Below are positions 11,352 through 25,147 of a stretch of 64,000 bases of DNA, piece after piece (positions within the stretch are counted from its first letter, which is position 1; each line of letters opens with the position of its first letter). Below the pieces are notes generated by a model. That model did no database searches. It had not been told where the DNA came from and saw only the letters and a list, made by a program, of their open reading frames with translations. Source of the DNA: Phallusia mammillata (lineage: Eukaryota > Chordata > Ascidiacea > Phlebobranchia > Ascidiidae). The translations under genes were made by a program, and so were the position numbers. The stretch covers positions 1 through 64,000 of the forward strand of contig QLIY01000343.1 of assembly GCA_003260075.1 (NCBI GenBank). The letters are read 5' to 3'.

Positions 11352-11885
11352 CAGTGGTTCTTAATTGTGATGCACCGAAGTTTCGGTTGGCCGAAACATT
11401 TCGGCCGAATCCGCTGTTTTTCAATGTTTCGGTTTCGGCCCGAACCTTTTTAGTCGGGTTCGGTGCATCACTAGTTCTTGACCTTTTTATTACACCAAAC
11501 CGCTACAATGTTCTCCCTGCTTTCGTTGAACCCCAATCAAGGGTGTCATTCCCATTTCGTGTAGTGAAAACCTGCAAGCTTTTGCATTTTGCGGTACCAC
11601 GGTTATGAAAAAAACGAAGTGAAAGTTACTTGAGGTCGTGATGTTATCTTATGCTTATGCACAAACTCAATCCGGCCTTTCTTGTCTGAGACAAAATTTA
11701 CAGGTCGCCGACCAAGAACATAAGGCAAAGCAGGCCGGATTTGTTCTGTGGTTCGCTGGTTTGACTCTGTTTTTTTCTATGACAGAAGCAAAACGAATAC
11801 GAACATTAATACTACAAAGAACCTTCGTCGAACCCCTGAACCAGCGTTGTCTAATCCGCGTGGCGTGGTTCGACCGAACCTAGTG
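11352..11885. repeat. Probable hAT-type repeat with a 105-bp inverted-repeat insertion
   Basis: Bases 11352-11362 read CAGTGGTTCTT, a hAT-like start. The sequence is interrupted at about 11367-11471 by a short element whose ends GTGATGCACCGAA and TTCGGTGCATCAC are inverse to each other and whose interior is rich in TTCGG/CCGAA. The GTTCTTGACC that follows resumes the outer element. The distal part (11811-11882) matches the repeat at the very start of the window. The right end of the outer element was not fixed. Confidence 0.5.
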
Positions 11886-12539
11886 TTACAATGCCACAAA
11901 ATAATGCCATTTACACTGTTATATTAGTGGGATGTTAAATGAAAACAATGAATATAACAGCAAATGCGGTGCCATATTTACTTGATCGAACTGATGGGAA
12001 GAAAACATGGACAGGAAGCCTTATGAAATGATCTAATAATTTCTTCACAATAAAAATTATTACAGAAACAGCTAAAACTTTATGCTCCCTGAAGTAATAT
12101 ATACAAATCCTTTTTTTTCAAATTATTTAATAAAATTAATTTCACAATTTATGCATAGAAAGGATTAAAAAGATACATCAATGTGAATAATGCAGCAAAT
12201 ACAGCACATTAGAAAATTAAGATTGAAATTACAACCCACAAAACATTTACATAGCGTATAAAACTCATTGCAGACTTTTTAATTTACAAACAAAACAATA
12301 TAAGGTCAAACATGATCATTTGCAACTGTTGACATTAAAATAAACAATAGTTTTTCATATGAATCGTAAAGTACAAAATAAAAACATTCACAGCGATTTT
12401 GCTTTGGAACAGTGGGTACATTAACACACAACATTGAACATTGCTAATTGGGAAAAAATGGAACAAACTAAACAGTGTTACACACTTAATAGATGAAGAA
12501 TTATACATGTTAATATTGTACAAATGTTGCTGTGCCTCT
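11886..12539. other. Downstream region of HSD17B12-like copy C
   Basis: AT-rich non-coding DNA, presumably the 3' UTR and downstream flank of the minus-strand gene that ends at 12540. Bases 12465-12490 are the empty-site counterpart of the hAT insertion near copy D. Confidence 0.5.
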
Positions 12540-13487
12540 TTACTGCTGAGAACGTGCTTGGGAAGCAATTTGCTTTCGTCTTATTCTTTCCCTTACCCTT
12601 GAAAGTATACGGTGTAAAATCCAGCTCACGAAGGATTCAGGTAAAACTTCAACCAACTTGCCTTGCAGGCCATGAGATACACATCCATAAGATCTTCGGC
12701 ATCTACCGATAGTTTTCAAGGCAGAACTAACATAGTATTCAGGAAAGGGAACAAGGAAATTGGATCGACGTATTTGTGACATCTTGGTGGCTACAAACCA
12801 AGGCATTAGGCTCAGTGTAATAATACCTTTGTCTGCATATTCACTATGCATACACTTTGAGAAGCAATCCACAAAAGTTTTTGTTGATGAATACACAGAC
12901 AATAACGGTGTGGGGCAAACACCTGAGCCAGAACCGATGTTAACAACAATGCCTTTTCCCTTTTTAATCATTCCTGGCAAAATAAGCTGCGTCATTTTTA
13001 CCATTGACTCAGCATTAACAGCCAGTATATTTTCCACACTTCCACTATGATCAGCAATTTCAAGAAACTTTACAACGCCTTGTGGGACACCGACATTGTT
13101 GACTAGAGTGCCGACATCAATATCTTCTAATTCCTTTGCAATCTTTGGGTAAATGTCACCATGGCCAAATTCAACAGCTATTTGCTTGGTTTTGACTTTA
13201 TATTTTTCAGAAACCTCAAGAGCAACCTTTTCCACTTTTTCTGGATTCCTACTAATAACTACAATATTTTGGCCAAGAGCAGCTAGTTTGTTGACAAATG
13301 CAAGTCCAATTCCATCTGTACCTCCAGTTACAACTGACCATTTTCCATATTTATGAAAGTCCGGATAGGTTCCCAGGTAGTAGACATATATGAAGTTCCA
13401 ACATCCCCACAGAAACTTAAGAAAAATGCAGGCAACAACAACTTGTGCAAATATCTGGAAGCACACACATTCAGGAAACAATGCCAT
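12540..13487 (-). CDS. 17-beta-hydroxysteroid dehydrogenase 12-like, copy C
   Basis: Predicted 315-residue single-exon short-chain dehydrogenase. The start is the ATG at 13487, aligned with copies A and D. Signatures are an N-terminal hydrophobic segment (about residues 10-38), TGGTDGIG (54-61), NNVG (about 130-133), and YSSTK with the catalytic Tyr and Lys (about 199-203). It is very similar to copy D along its whole length, so the two arose by a recent tandem duplication. The reaction is NADPH-dependent reduction of 3-oxoacyl-CoA or of a steroid ketone at the ER membrane; substrate preference cannot be read from sequence. The C-terminus is polar and lacks a dilysine retention signal. Confidence 0.94.
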   Translation of the reverse strand: MALFPECVCFQIFAQVVVACIFLKFLWGCWNFIYVYYLGTYPDFHKYGKWSVVTGGTDGIGLAFVNKLAALGQNIVVISRNPEKVEKVALEVSEKYKVKTKQIAVEFGHGDIYPKIAKELEDIDVGTLVNNVGVPQGVVKFLEIADHSGSVENILAVNAESMVKMTQLILPGMIKKGKGIVVNIGSGSGVCPTPLLSVYSSTKTFVDCFSKCMHSEYADKGIITLSLMPWFVATKMSQIRRSNFLVPFPEYYVSSALKTIGRCRRSYGCVSHGLQGKLVEVLPESFVSWILHRILSRVRERIRRKQIASQARSQQ

Positions 13488-13739
13488 CTGGAAGAGCTAG
13501 TTTGTTGTTGTTACATCTGCAGAAAACACACACATTAAACTCAACAAAAAAGTAAATTGTGGAATTTTGTGCTGTCAGTAACTTGGAATAAACATAAATC
13601 TAAAAACTTAATTTTGTGTCAAAATTTCTTTCGTAAAAGGAATGCTTGTTTTTTTCAACACATTTGCACATATTTCTGATCATGACAACACTTTGTCTTA
13701 GCTATGCTGCTTAATTAAAAAATTATTTTAAAAAAAAAC

Positions 13740-14165
13740 AGGTTACCCAAGATTCAGGAAATGCTTCAAAAAAGTGGGATTGGGGAGTATGTGAAATTGA
13801 TCCAAATGGATTTGGGCCAATAAAGTATGACAGAAATGAAACAGGTTGGGGCAATGCCAAATGATGACCTATTGTTTCTTTTAGTGCCATTTTTCATTTA
13901 GCATTCCAGGTTAAACCAATTTTGCCATTTGAGGACTTAGCACTGGCTGTTATCATTTTTCTACAACACCTAGTTTAACTGCAAAATTAACAATGTTGTT
14001 TTGCTGCCCATATGTGACATCAATGTGATTAATTACTATTCCAATATCAAAACTTTTTTATTTCTGCAGAAATCTTTGGATGTATGTGATAGTCACCAAA
14101 GGTAACAGCTACTTCATAGGTCCTTTGTAGAAATATCATGTTCAGTTGCCAAATGAGACCATTGC
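13740..14165 (-). pseudogene. Decayed HSD17B12-like relic upstream of copy C
   Basis: Minus-strand translation gives, in two frames, recognisable pieces of the dehydrogenase: VAVTFGDYHIHPKISAEIK, matching the conserved ..AV.FG..DIYPKIA.E.. segment, then FDIGIVINHIDV, matching IDVGTLVNNVGV, then NFAVKLGVVEKMITASAKS, matching the helix after it. Frameshifts and stops separate the pieces. The order and orientation agree with an old dead copy. Confidence 0.7.
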
Positions 14166-14480
14166 AAACTAAGTTTTTTTAACTTAAGATACCAACAGCT
14201 GAAACACATCAAAAATCATGTTAGAAGAACAATAAAATGATTGTGGAATCTGGTTAAAACAAGAATACAGTAATCATCACAGTCAAACAGCAATATTTTT
14301 AAGAAAGCATGTGACACAGATTTTAAAAGCATAGTTAGAACACACATATGAGGTTTTTAACTGCTGTAAAACTTGCATATTTTTGTTTAATGACATAAGC
14401 TCAGTTGTTTTAAACACAACATGAATATTAATACACAGCATTGGGCATTGCTAATTGGGATACAATGGAGCAAACTAGAC

Positions 14481-14876
14481 CCTTATTTCTCAACCTGGGG
14501 GTTGCAAAAATGCAACCCAACTCGGAATGATTTTATCCCTCCAAAAAACACGTTCCCTGTGACTGTTGTTTAGCATAGTAACTCACACAGCCATTTGATT
14601 TAGACAGGGTGCAATAGTATTTGTGATTGTATACTACTATAATTGCGGACTGTGACTGGAAATGATTAGTAAAAATGTGCCACAAACAGATATTTGAGGG
14701 TTTTTGGTTGTACAGCAAAACACCGAACTATTGCAGCCACGTTAGATTGCAAATGTGTGATGAACACGATCAACACATTTGAGTGTTAAACTTCTTGTGT
14801 TGTTGTGTAAAGGGATTGTGTGGTGTTCTAAAATCTCTAAGGGGGGTCGCATAGTAAAAAAGGTTGAGAACCACTG
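14481..14876. mobile_element. Miniature hAT-like element in the 3' flank of copy D
   Basis: The right end reads GGTTGAGAACCACTG and the left end CCTTATTTCTCAACC is its degraded inverse. Flanks AACTAGAC (14473-14480) and AACGAGAC (14877-14884) match at seven of eight bases. The paralogous flank of copy C (around 12468-12484) has a single AACTAAAC joined directly to the GTGTTACAC that follows here, so it is the empty site. The insertion therefore postdates the C/D duplication. Confidence 0.9.
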
Positions 14877-14966
14877 AACGAGACGGTGTTACACATGTGT
14901 AACAAAAAGTGCACTTTTTAAATGATTAATTGAACATGCATAGATTGTACATGTTGCTGTGCTTCT

Positions 14967-15914
14967 TTACTGCTGAGAACGTGCTTGGGAAACAGTAGGC
15001 TTTCCTCTTACGTGTTCCCTTGCTCTTGAAAGTATATGGCGTAAAATCCAGCTCACGAAGGATTCAGGTAAGTCTTCACACAACTTGCCCTGCAGGAAAT
15101 GAGATATACATCCATAAGATCTCCGACATCTACCAATGGTCTTCAAGGCAGAACTAACAACATGTTCAGGACAGGGAACAAGGAAATTGGGTTGACTTAT
15201 TTCTGACATCTTGGTGGCCACAAACCAAGGCATAAAGCTCAGGGTGATAATACCTTTGTCTGCATATTCACTATGCATACACTTTGAAAAGCAATCCACA
15301 AACTTTTTTGTTGATGAATACACAGACAATAACGGTGTGGGGCAAATACCTGAGCCAGAACCCATGTTAACAACAATTCCTTTCCTCTTTTTGATCATTC
15401 CTGGCAAAATAAGCCGAGTCATTTTTACCAATGACTCAGCATTAACAGTCAGTATATTTTCCAGATTTCCACCATGATCCACAATTTTAAGAAACTTTAC
15501 AATGTCTTGAGCGACACCGACATTGTTGACTAAAGTGCCGACATCAATATCTTCTAATTCCTTTGCAATTTTTGGGTAAATGTCACCATGGCCAAAATCA
15601 ACAGCTATTTGCTTGGTTTTGACTTTATATTTTTCAGATACCTCAAGAGCAACCTTTTCCACTTTTTCTGGATTCCTACTAATAACTACAATATTTTGGC
15701 CAAGAGCAGCTAGTTTGTTGACAAATGCAAGTCCAATTCCATCTGTACCTCCAGTTACAACTGACCATTTTCCATATTTATGGAAGTCTGGGTAGGTTCC
15801 CATGAAGTAGACATATATGAAGTTCCAACATCCCCACAAAAAGTTCAGAAAAATGCAGGCAAAAACAACTTGTGCAAATATTTGGAAGCACGCACATTCA
15901 GGAAACAATGCCAT
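14967..15914 (-). CDS. 17-beta-hydroxysteroid dehydrogenase 12-like, copy D
   Basis: Predicted 315-residue single-exon short-chain dehydrogenase, near twin of copy C. It shares the hydrophobic N-terminus, TGGTDGIG, NNVG and an intact YSSTK active site. The start is the ATG at 15914 within a MALFPECACF-type leader conserved with copy C. Differences from C are clustered in the region after NNVG and in the C-terminal tail, which are variable parts of the family. As with the other copies there are no introns, and the frame is intact, so the gene is probably active. The ER location is family knowledge. Confidence 0.94.
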   Translation of the reverse strand: MALFPECACFQIFAQVVFACIFLNFLWGCWNFIYVYFMGTYPDFHKYGKWSVVTGGTDGIGLAFVNKLAALGQNIVVISRNPEKVEKVALEVSEKYKVKTKQIAVDFGHGDIYPKIAKELEDIDVGTLVNNVGVAQDIVKFLKIVDHGGNLENILTVNAESLVKMTRLILPGMIKKRKGIVVNMGSGSGICPTPLLSVYSSTKKFVDCFSKCMHSEYADKGIITLSFMPWFVATKMSEISQPNFLVPCPEHVVSSALKTIGRCRRSYGCISHFLQGKLCEDLPESFVSWILRHILSRAREHVRGKPTVSQARSQQ

Positions 15915-16174
15915 CTGGAATAGCTAGTTTATGGTTGTTACATCTGCAGAAAAAGCACACATTAAACTTGACAAAAATGTATATTAATTAGTTTTACGCT
16001 TTTATTGAATTACATGCAAAACATTTTATTACTTGTACCAAAGGTAATTGTAAAAACTTGTTTTGTGGAGAAAAACCTGTTTTTGTTCAAAAAAGGTGCA
16101 CACAATTCAGATCATGACAACAATTTGCCTTGGTTATGTTGCTTTAGTTTAGAAAATATTTTGTTGAAAATCAG

Positions 16175-16520
16175 GTTACCCAAGATTTAGGAAATGCCTC
16201 AAAAAATGCATTGCGGGAGTATGTGATTTGATCCAAATGGATTTGAGCAGATAAAGTAGATGTCGGGGTTGGGGCAATGCCAAATAATAACCTATTGTTT
16301 TCTTTTAGCATTGCAAAGAAAACCAATTGTATATTTTAAAGCCATTGAAGGGTATCATTTTTTGCCTATATCCATCCATATTATTAATCACCTCCCCAAC
16401 ATCGAGTCGTCTATTTTTGCAGCAATCTTTGGATAGTCACAAAACAGCTGCTTCCCAGGTTCTAAATTGTATTTTTGCAAAACCTTATGTTCAGTTGCCA
16501 ACTAAGTTTTTTAAAGTTAG
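16175..16520 (-). pseudogene. Decayed HSD17B12-like relic upstream of copy D
   Basis: Aligns by eye with the relic at 13740-14165, including shared GGTTACCCAAGATT and GATCCAAATGGATTT blocks and the AATCTTTGGATAGTCAC segment corresponding to the family's DIYPKIA region. It is shorter and more decayed than the other relic, with no open frame. It was duplicated together with the neighbouring gene. Confidence 0.6.
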
Positions 16521-16936
16521 GCACCGACAGCTGAAACACATCAAATATCATGTTACAAGAATGTCAATAAAACGATTGTGAAATCAGGCCTAAACAAGAA
16601 TACAGTAATCAAAAATGTCAAACTGCAACATTTCAAAGGCATGTGAAGCAGACTTCAATAATTCAGTCAGAACACAAATAACAACTGTTAAACCTTCACG
16701 AAACTTGCATAATCGGCAGGTACGTTCAGATAACATACACTTATATTTTTATTATGTCCAAATCAGTTTTTACATAAACAGAGAACACACACTAGTATAT
16801 GATTAAAAATCAATTTTGCTAATAGATATACACAACTTATATATGATTACGATCTTGCGGAATTACCTTCTGCATCATTATTTCAAATATCACACAATCA
16901 GCTTATTTAGTAGGTTTGTAAATTATACATTCAGTT

Positions 16937-17875
16937 TTACTTTCCTTTGACAGCCTGATCTCTTTTTTTAAGAGCTTTTGCTCTAATTCCTATGGACATT
17001 CGTTTCCCAACCCATAAAAACAAACTTTCTGGTACCATTTCAAACAACTTTCCTTGTATGGCATGAGCAAAATACCCATAGGATCTGCGAGAACTGCCAA
17101 TGGTCTTTAAGGTGCAACTGACAAACTTTTCTGGGGTTGGAACAAAAAAGCTTGGCCGGCGAATTTTTGACATCTTGGTGGTGACATAAAGTGGAACAAT
17201 GCTCTGAACAATAATTCCTTCACCACCATATTCACTATTCAAACATTTCGAGAAACAATCAACAAACTGTTTTGATGCTGAGTATAGTGATAGCAAAGGC
17301 GTTGGTTGGATTGCTGAACCAGAAGACAGGTTTAGTATAATGCCTCTTTTCTTTGCAACCATAGTTGGCATGACCAATTCGACCATTTTCACAACAGAAT
17401 TCACATTTATTGCCATCATTCTTCCAATAGCATCAGGATTTTCCGCATAATTCAAAAACCAATCTGGAAAGTCATAAGAGACACCAACATTGTTGATTAG
17501 TGTACCCACATCAATTCCTTTGATTTCAGCACCAATTTTTTCATAAATATCAGTTTTAGAAAAATCCACAGCAATTTCCTTAGTTTCAACATTATATTTT
17601 TCTCTTAATTCAGTGGCAACGGAGCTTAACTTTTCAGCATTTCTACTGATAAGGACAATATTTTGACCTTTTGCAGCCAATTTTTTGGCAAAGGCAAGTC
17701 CAATGCCATCAGTTCCACCAGTGATTATGGACCATTTTCCATATTTGCTGAAGTCTGGGGCCTTTCCAAGAAAGTAAACAGATATAAAATTCCAGCATCC
17801 CCACAAAAAGTTTAGCAGCACACCTGCTGCAATAACTTCGGAAACAGTTTCGAAACAACAGCAACTGGTTGTCAT
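16937..17875 (-). CDS. 17-beta-hydroxysteroid dehydrogenase 12-like, copy E
   Basis: Predicted 312-residue single-exon short-chain dehydrogenase. It starts at the ATG at 17875 (MTTSCCCF...); a longer frame would begin with a non-ATG codon. It is the most divergent intact copy: the cofactor segment is ITGGTDGIG, the next motif NNVG, the active site YSASK, and the tail ends in basic residues. After NNVG it has a short insertion relative to copies A, C and D (PDWFLNYAENPD). All catalytic residues are present. It probably represents an older paralogue in the cluster, with the same predicted 3-oxoacyl-CoA or steroid reductase activity at the ER. Confidence 0.94.
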   Translation of the reverse strand: MTTSCCCFETVSEVIAAGVLLNFLWGCWNFISVYFLGKAPDFSKYGKWSIITGGTDGIGLAFAKKLAAKGQNIVLISRNAEKLSSVATELREKYNVETKEIAVDFSKTDIYEKIGAEIKGIDVGTLINNVGVSYDFPDWFLNYAENPDAIGRMMAINVNSVVKMVELVMPTMVAKKRGIILNLSSGSAIQPTPLLSLYSASKQFVDCFSKCLNSEYGGEGIIVQSIVPLYVTTKMSKIRRPSFFVPTPEKFVSCTLKTIGSSRRSYGYFAHAIQGKLFEMVPESLFLWVGKRMSIGIRAKALKKRDQAVKGK

Positions 17876-18220
17876 TTTCAATTTCTTGTTTTCCTAAAGT
17901 TTTTTTTTGTACTATACTATGGTATTTTACCTGAGGTTTACAGAAACTTGTTATACCACCTTTAACCCTTTTCAATACAATACATAATGTAAACCAGAGA
18001 GCAGAAACATTATGAAACTATCTATCTGCAATTAATGTTTCAATTAAACGGTACTGTTACTGTATCGTTAACCGCACAAATCCACAAAAACATGTTTTAA
18101 AATCTTCCCTTATACCCATACGAGTTAATATTTTGTGAAATGTCCTTCACGAATCACGATTAACCACTTTTTTCAACCTGACTTTTAGCAAACATTTATT
18201 GGACTTTGAACAGCACATCT
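17876..18220. promoter_or_regulatory. Upstream region of copy E
   Basis: Presumed promoter of the minus-strand gene that starts at 17875. It is AT-rich. No specific element can be named with confidence. Confidence 0.3.
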
Positions 18221-18354
18221 ACATGTAACCATCATCATTTCGCCGAAATGGTAAGTGCGAAAATTGTTAATAAGCGTTACGCACCACTGCGTACAGTTTC
18301 CAAAAACAAATTTTCATTTTTATTTTTTTTAAACCATAGAGAGTGGTCAAGGTA
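18221..18354. repeat. Left arm of an inverted repeat flanking the gap region
   Basis: The sequence is the reverse complement of 23513-23638 apart from one ~10-bp indel and a few substitutions. The two arms enclose the 200-bp tandem repeat, the N gap and the TG tract. Either a real ~5-kb palindromic arrangement or an alternative haplotype contig placed in reverse orientation. Confidence 0.9.
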
Positions 18355-18399
18355 CGTACAAATCGACATTTTGAGGTATGGGAGAAAACGTTACAGCTT

Positions 18400-18956
18400 G
18401 TAAAGTCACATTTCTGGTCTCAAACAGTATTTGCCAATGAAATGACTTTAACCGATACTTGTTTACATAAGTCGCCCATTTTCAAATGCATAGCCTACAT
18501 CGCTAAGCCAATGTTACGAAATAAATAAAAAGACTATCCGAGCCTAATATTTTTTCTATAAATTGGCACAGATGTACGTTAGAGCAAGAAGTTTCCCCTC
18601 GTAGAGTCACATTTCTGGTCTCAAACAGTATTTGCCAACGAAATGACTTTAACCGATACTTGTTTACGTAGGTCGCCCATAAACAAATGCATACATCGCT
18701 AAGCCAATGTTACGAAACAAATAAAAAGACTATCCGAGCCTAATATTTTTCTATAAATTGGTACAGATGTACGTTAGAGCAAGAAGTTTCACCTCGTAGA
18801 GTCACATTTCTGGTCTCAAACAGTATTTGCCAACGAAATGACTTTAACCGATACTTGTTTACGTAGGTCGCCCATATACAAATGCATACATCGCTAATCC
18901 AATGTTACGAAAAAAATAAAAAGACTATCCGAGCCTAATATTTTTCTATAAATTGG
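18400..18956 (+). repeat. Tandem repeat of 195-201 bp, three copies running into the gap
   Basis: The start GTCACATTTCTGGTCTCAAA recurs at 18405, 18606 and 18801. The copies are over ninety percent alike by eye and include AATAAAAAGACTATCCGAGC near their ends. The third copy runs up to the N gap, so the true array may be longer. Confidence 0.92.
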
Positions 18957-19247
18957 NNNNNNNNNNNNNNNNNNNNNNNNNNNNNNNNNNNNNNNNNNNN
19001 NNNNNNNNNNNNNNNNNNNNNNNNNNNNNNNNNNNNNNNNNNNNNNNNNNNNNNNNNNNNNNNNNNNNNNNNNNNNNNNNNNNNNNNNNNNNNNNNNNNN
19101 NNNNNNNNNNNNNNNNNNNNNNNNNNNNNNNNNNNNNNNNNNNNNNNNNNNNNNNNNNNNNNNNNNNNNNNNNNNNNNNNNNNNNNNNNNNNNNNNNNNN
19201 NNNNNNNNNNNNNNNNNNNNNNNNNNNNNNNNNNNNNNNNNNNNNNN
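18957..19247. other. Assembly gap (N)
   Basis: 291 unknown bases. It follows the tandem repeat array, which is the likely reason assembly failed here. Confidence 0.99.
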
Positions 19248-19476
19248 GGATTTTCCCTGACATGTCAGGGAATTTAGTGTTTAAATCTGCGTCAGGGAGA
19301 AATGTTAAAATGTACTTAAAAGTCAGGAATTTAAGAACAAAAATTATATATACTATGAAATCAATGTACCAACAGAGAAAGTTTCTAGTAAACTACAACC
19401 GCGTCTATGCCATGAAACGTAAAGTGGTTAACTGGCGGCGCGCAGGTTAACGCACACGGTTACTTTTTCGTTTTGC

Positions 19477-23511
<4,035 letters not shown>

Positions 23512-23512
23512 N

Positions 23513-23638
23513 TACCTTGACCACTCTCTATGGTTTAAAAAAAATAAAAATGAAAATTTGTTTGGAAACTGTACGCAGTGGTGCGTAACGCAATTTTCGC
23601 ACTTACCATTTCGGCGAAATGATGATGGTCACATGTAT
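23513..23638. repeat. Right arm of the inverted repeat
   Basis: Reverse complement of 18221-18354; see the left arm. It starts immediately after the single N at 23512. Confidence 0.9.
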
Positions 23639-24839
23639 GTGCCGGCGTTATTTTACAGAAACATGACTCAGCATTTTATTACACCTTGCAAAGCTTTTTC
23701 ATAGGGCACTTAACAGTTAACACTATGCTTTCTGGGTTTAAGGTTTTGTAAACGCAAATATTTGAATAAAAACAGCCACTTTTTCGGTTGTACTTTCGGT
23801 TACGACTTTTTAATTCTTCGTTGTAAGTTACAACTTGTAACATTTCATGTATTCGTTTGATATCTATTATTTTTTCAAACGCGCGAGTCTGTAACCACGT
23901 GACCATCTCCACATACTTTTCATGAAGGTTTAAAACTGGTTGGGCGGTTAGGAATCCTGTAAAACATCGCCCGAAGTTCTGCGGTACTTAATATAAGTTT
24001 CTGCCCCTTTAGAGCAGAAAATAGCTATAATTGAGAACGTTATGAAGTTTTGTTGTTGTCAAATTGCTTAATGCAGCTGTAGAAAAGAAAGTTTGTTGCC
24101 CGACCTTTTCTCCTTACTTTTGCTCCCAATATTTCTCCCAAGCAAAGGGACCCGGAAAGATCACTTCTATAAACCTACCCAAGGTAAGGATGAAAGTCAA
24201 TTGTTTAGAATATTTTTAATGTATTGCAATGTTGCTGCAAAGACTAGATGTTTTTGGATTAGTTTTACAGCTAAATATCAAAACACACTGCATGAACTGG
24301 TGGTGCAAAGTGAGTTTCTTTGTGTCAGCCATAAAAAGTTTACACTTTGTGGAGCAGTTATGTAGGTGCAAACATGCCATTTTAGGTACATTGCATTTTA
24401 GCATCGCAGCAGAAATGCGTTGTTGCCGCCAGGACAGCGGCGCGATTGTGCGTTGCTGATTATTGCACGTGGGAATTCTTGTTTAATAATTTTGGCTGGG
24501 ATTTTTTTAAGCCACGGGTCTATTCTGTTGCTTGCTATGTATTTCAGGAATCACTTTACATTTACGGATGAAACATACATGTTTACAGTGGCTTATGACA
24601 AAAGGTCATTATTACCGAACTTTTTAACAAAGTGCAATAAACACAGGAAGAATAAGTCCAAATACAACTATGCGAAGGCGGAAAAGGCAAATATCAGGGA
24701 TGACCGAACTAGCCTACAGATAATTTCAACTTTGTGATTATTTATCCCTTTAAGTTTCGAATCAGGCAAACCTAGTTATTCGGCTTTAGGCAAACCCAAT
24801 GTTTCCGTTTTGATTGTGGCTGTGTACGACTGTGTACGG
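23639..24839. other. Gene-poor stretch
   Basis: No coding region could be supported; overlapping short frames on both strands around 24093-24737 have no recognisable domain. Confidence 0.45.
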
Positions 24840-25139
24840 CAGGGATGGGCAACCTTTGTTACTGTAGGGCCAATTATAAATGTCAAAATTGGATCGCGGG
24901 CCGCACATGTGCATTACACAAAGTGATTTTGCTTTGTTTCTTACCAAATATGCTTACCTACAAGTATAATTCGTATTTAATTCTAGCCACGTTTTGCCAG
25001 ATCGCAGAAAACTAGCATCAGGCGCATTAATCAGCTCAAAAATGTAATACTTGGACTCGTTTGCCAGTACTTTTGAAATCCAAGCGGTCTTTGCAGGCCG
25101 CACAACCTTTAATGAAGGGCCGCAGGTTGCCCACCCCTG
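24840..25139. mobile_element. Miniature hAT-like element, 300 bp
   Basis: Begins CAGGGATGGGCAACC and ends GGTTGCCCACCCCTG, inverted. Perfect 8-bp target duplications GTGTACGG lie at 24832-24839 and 25140-25147. Internal GCGGGCCGC and GGGCCGCAG motifs face each other. No transposase. The same family occurs in the opposite orientation at 27489. Confidence 0.93.
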
Positions 25140-25147
25140 GTGTACGG

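Larger units (their letters stand above)
12430..16720. repeat. Tandem segmental duplication carrying copies C and D
   Basis: Unit 1 spans about 12430-14400 and unit 2 about 14430-16720. Each contains, in the same order, a shared 3' flank (GCTAATTGGGA...), an intact dehydrogenase gene, and upstream a decayed dehydrogenase relic followed by a shared AT-rich tail. Coding parts are far better conserved than flanks, as expected under selection. Unit 2 carries an extra hAT-like insertion in its 3' flank. Confidence 0.85.

Noticed and set aside
12760-13356. Plus-strand frames inside the dehydrogenase genes (also 15211-15795)
   Set aside because: They are antisense shadows of copies C and D; conserved only because the minus-strand coding sequence is conserved.
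18400-18956. Regularly repeated units considered as a CRISPR array
   Set aside because: The units are 195-201 bp tandem copies with no spacer structure, in a eukaryotic genome.
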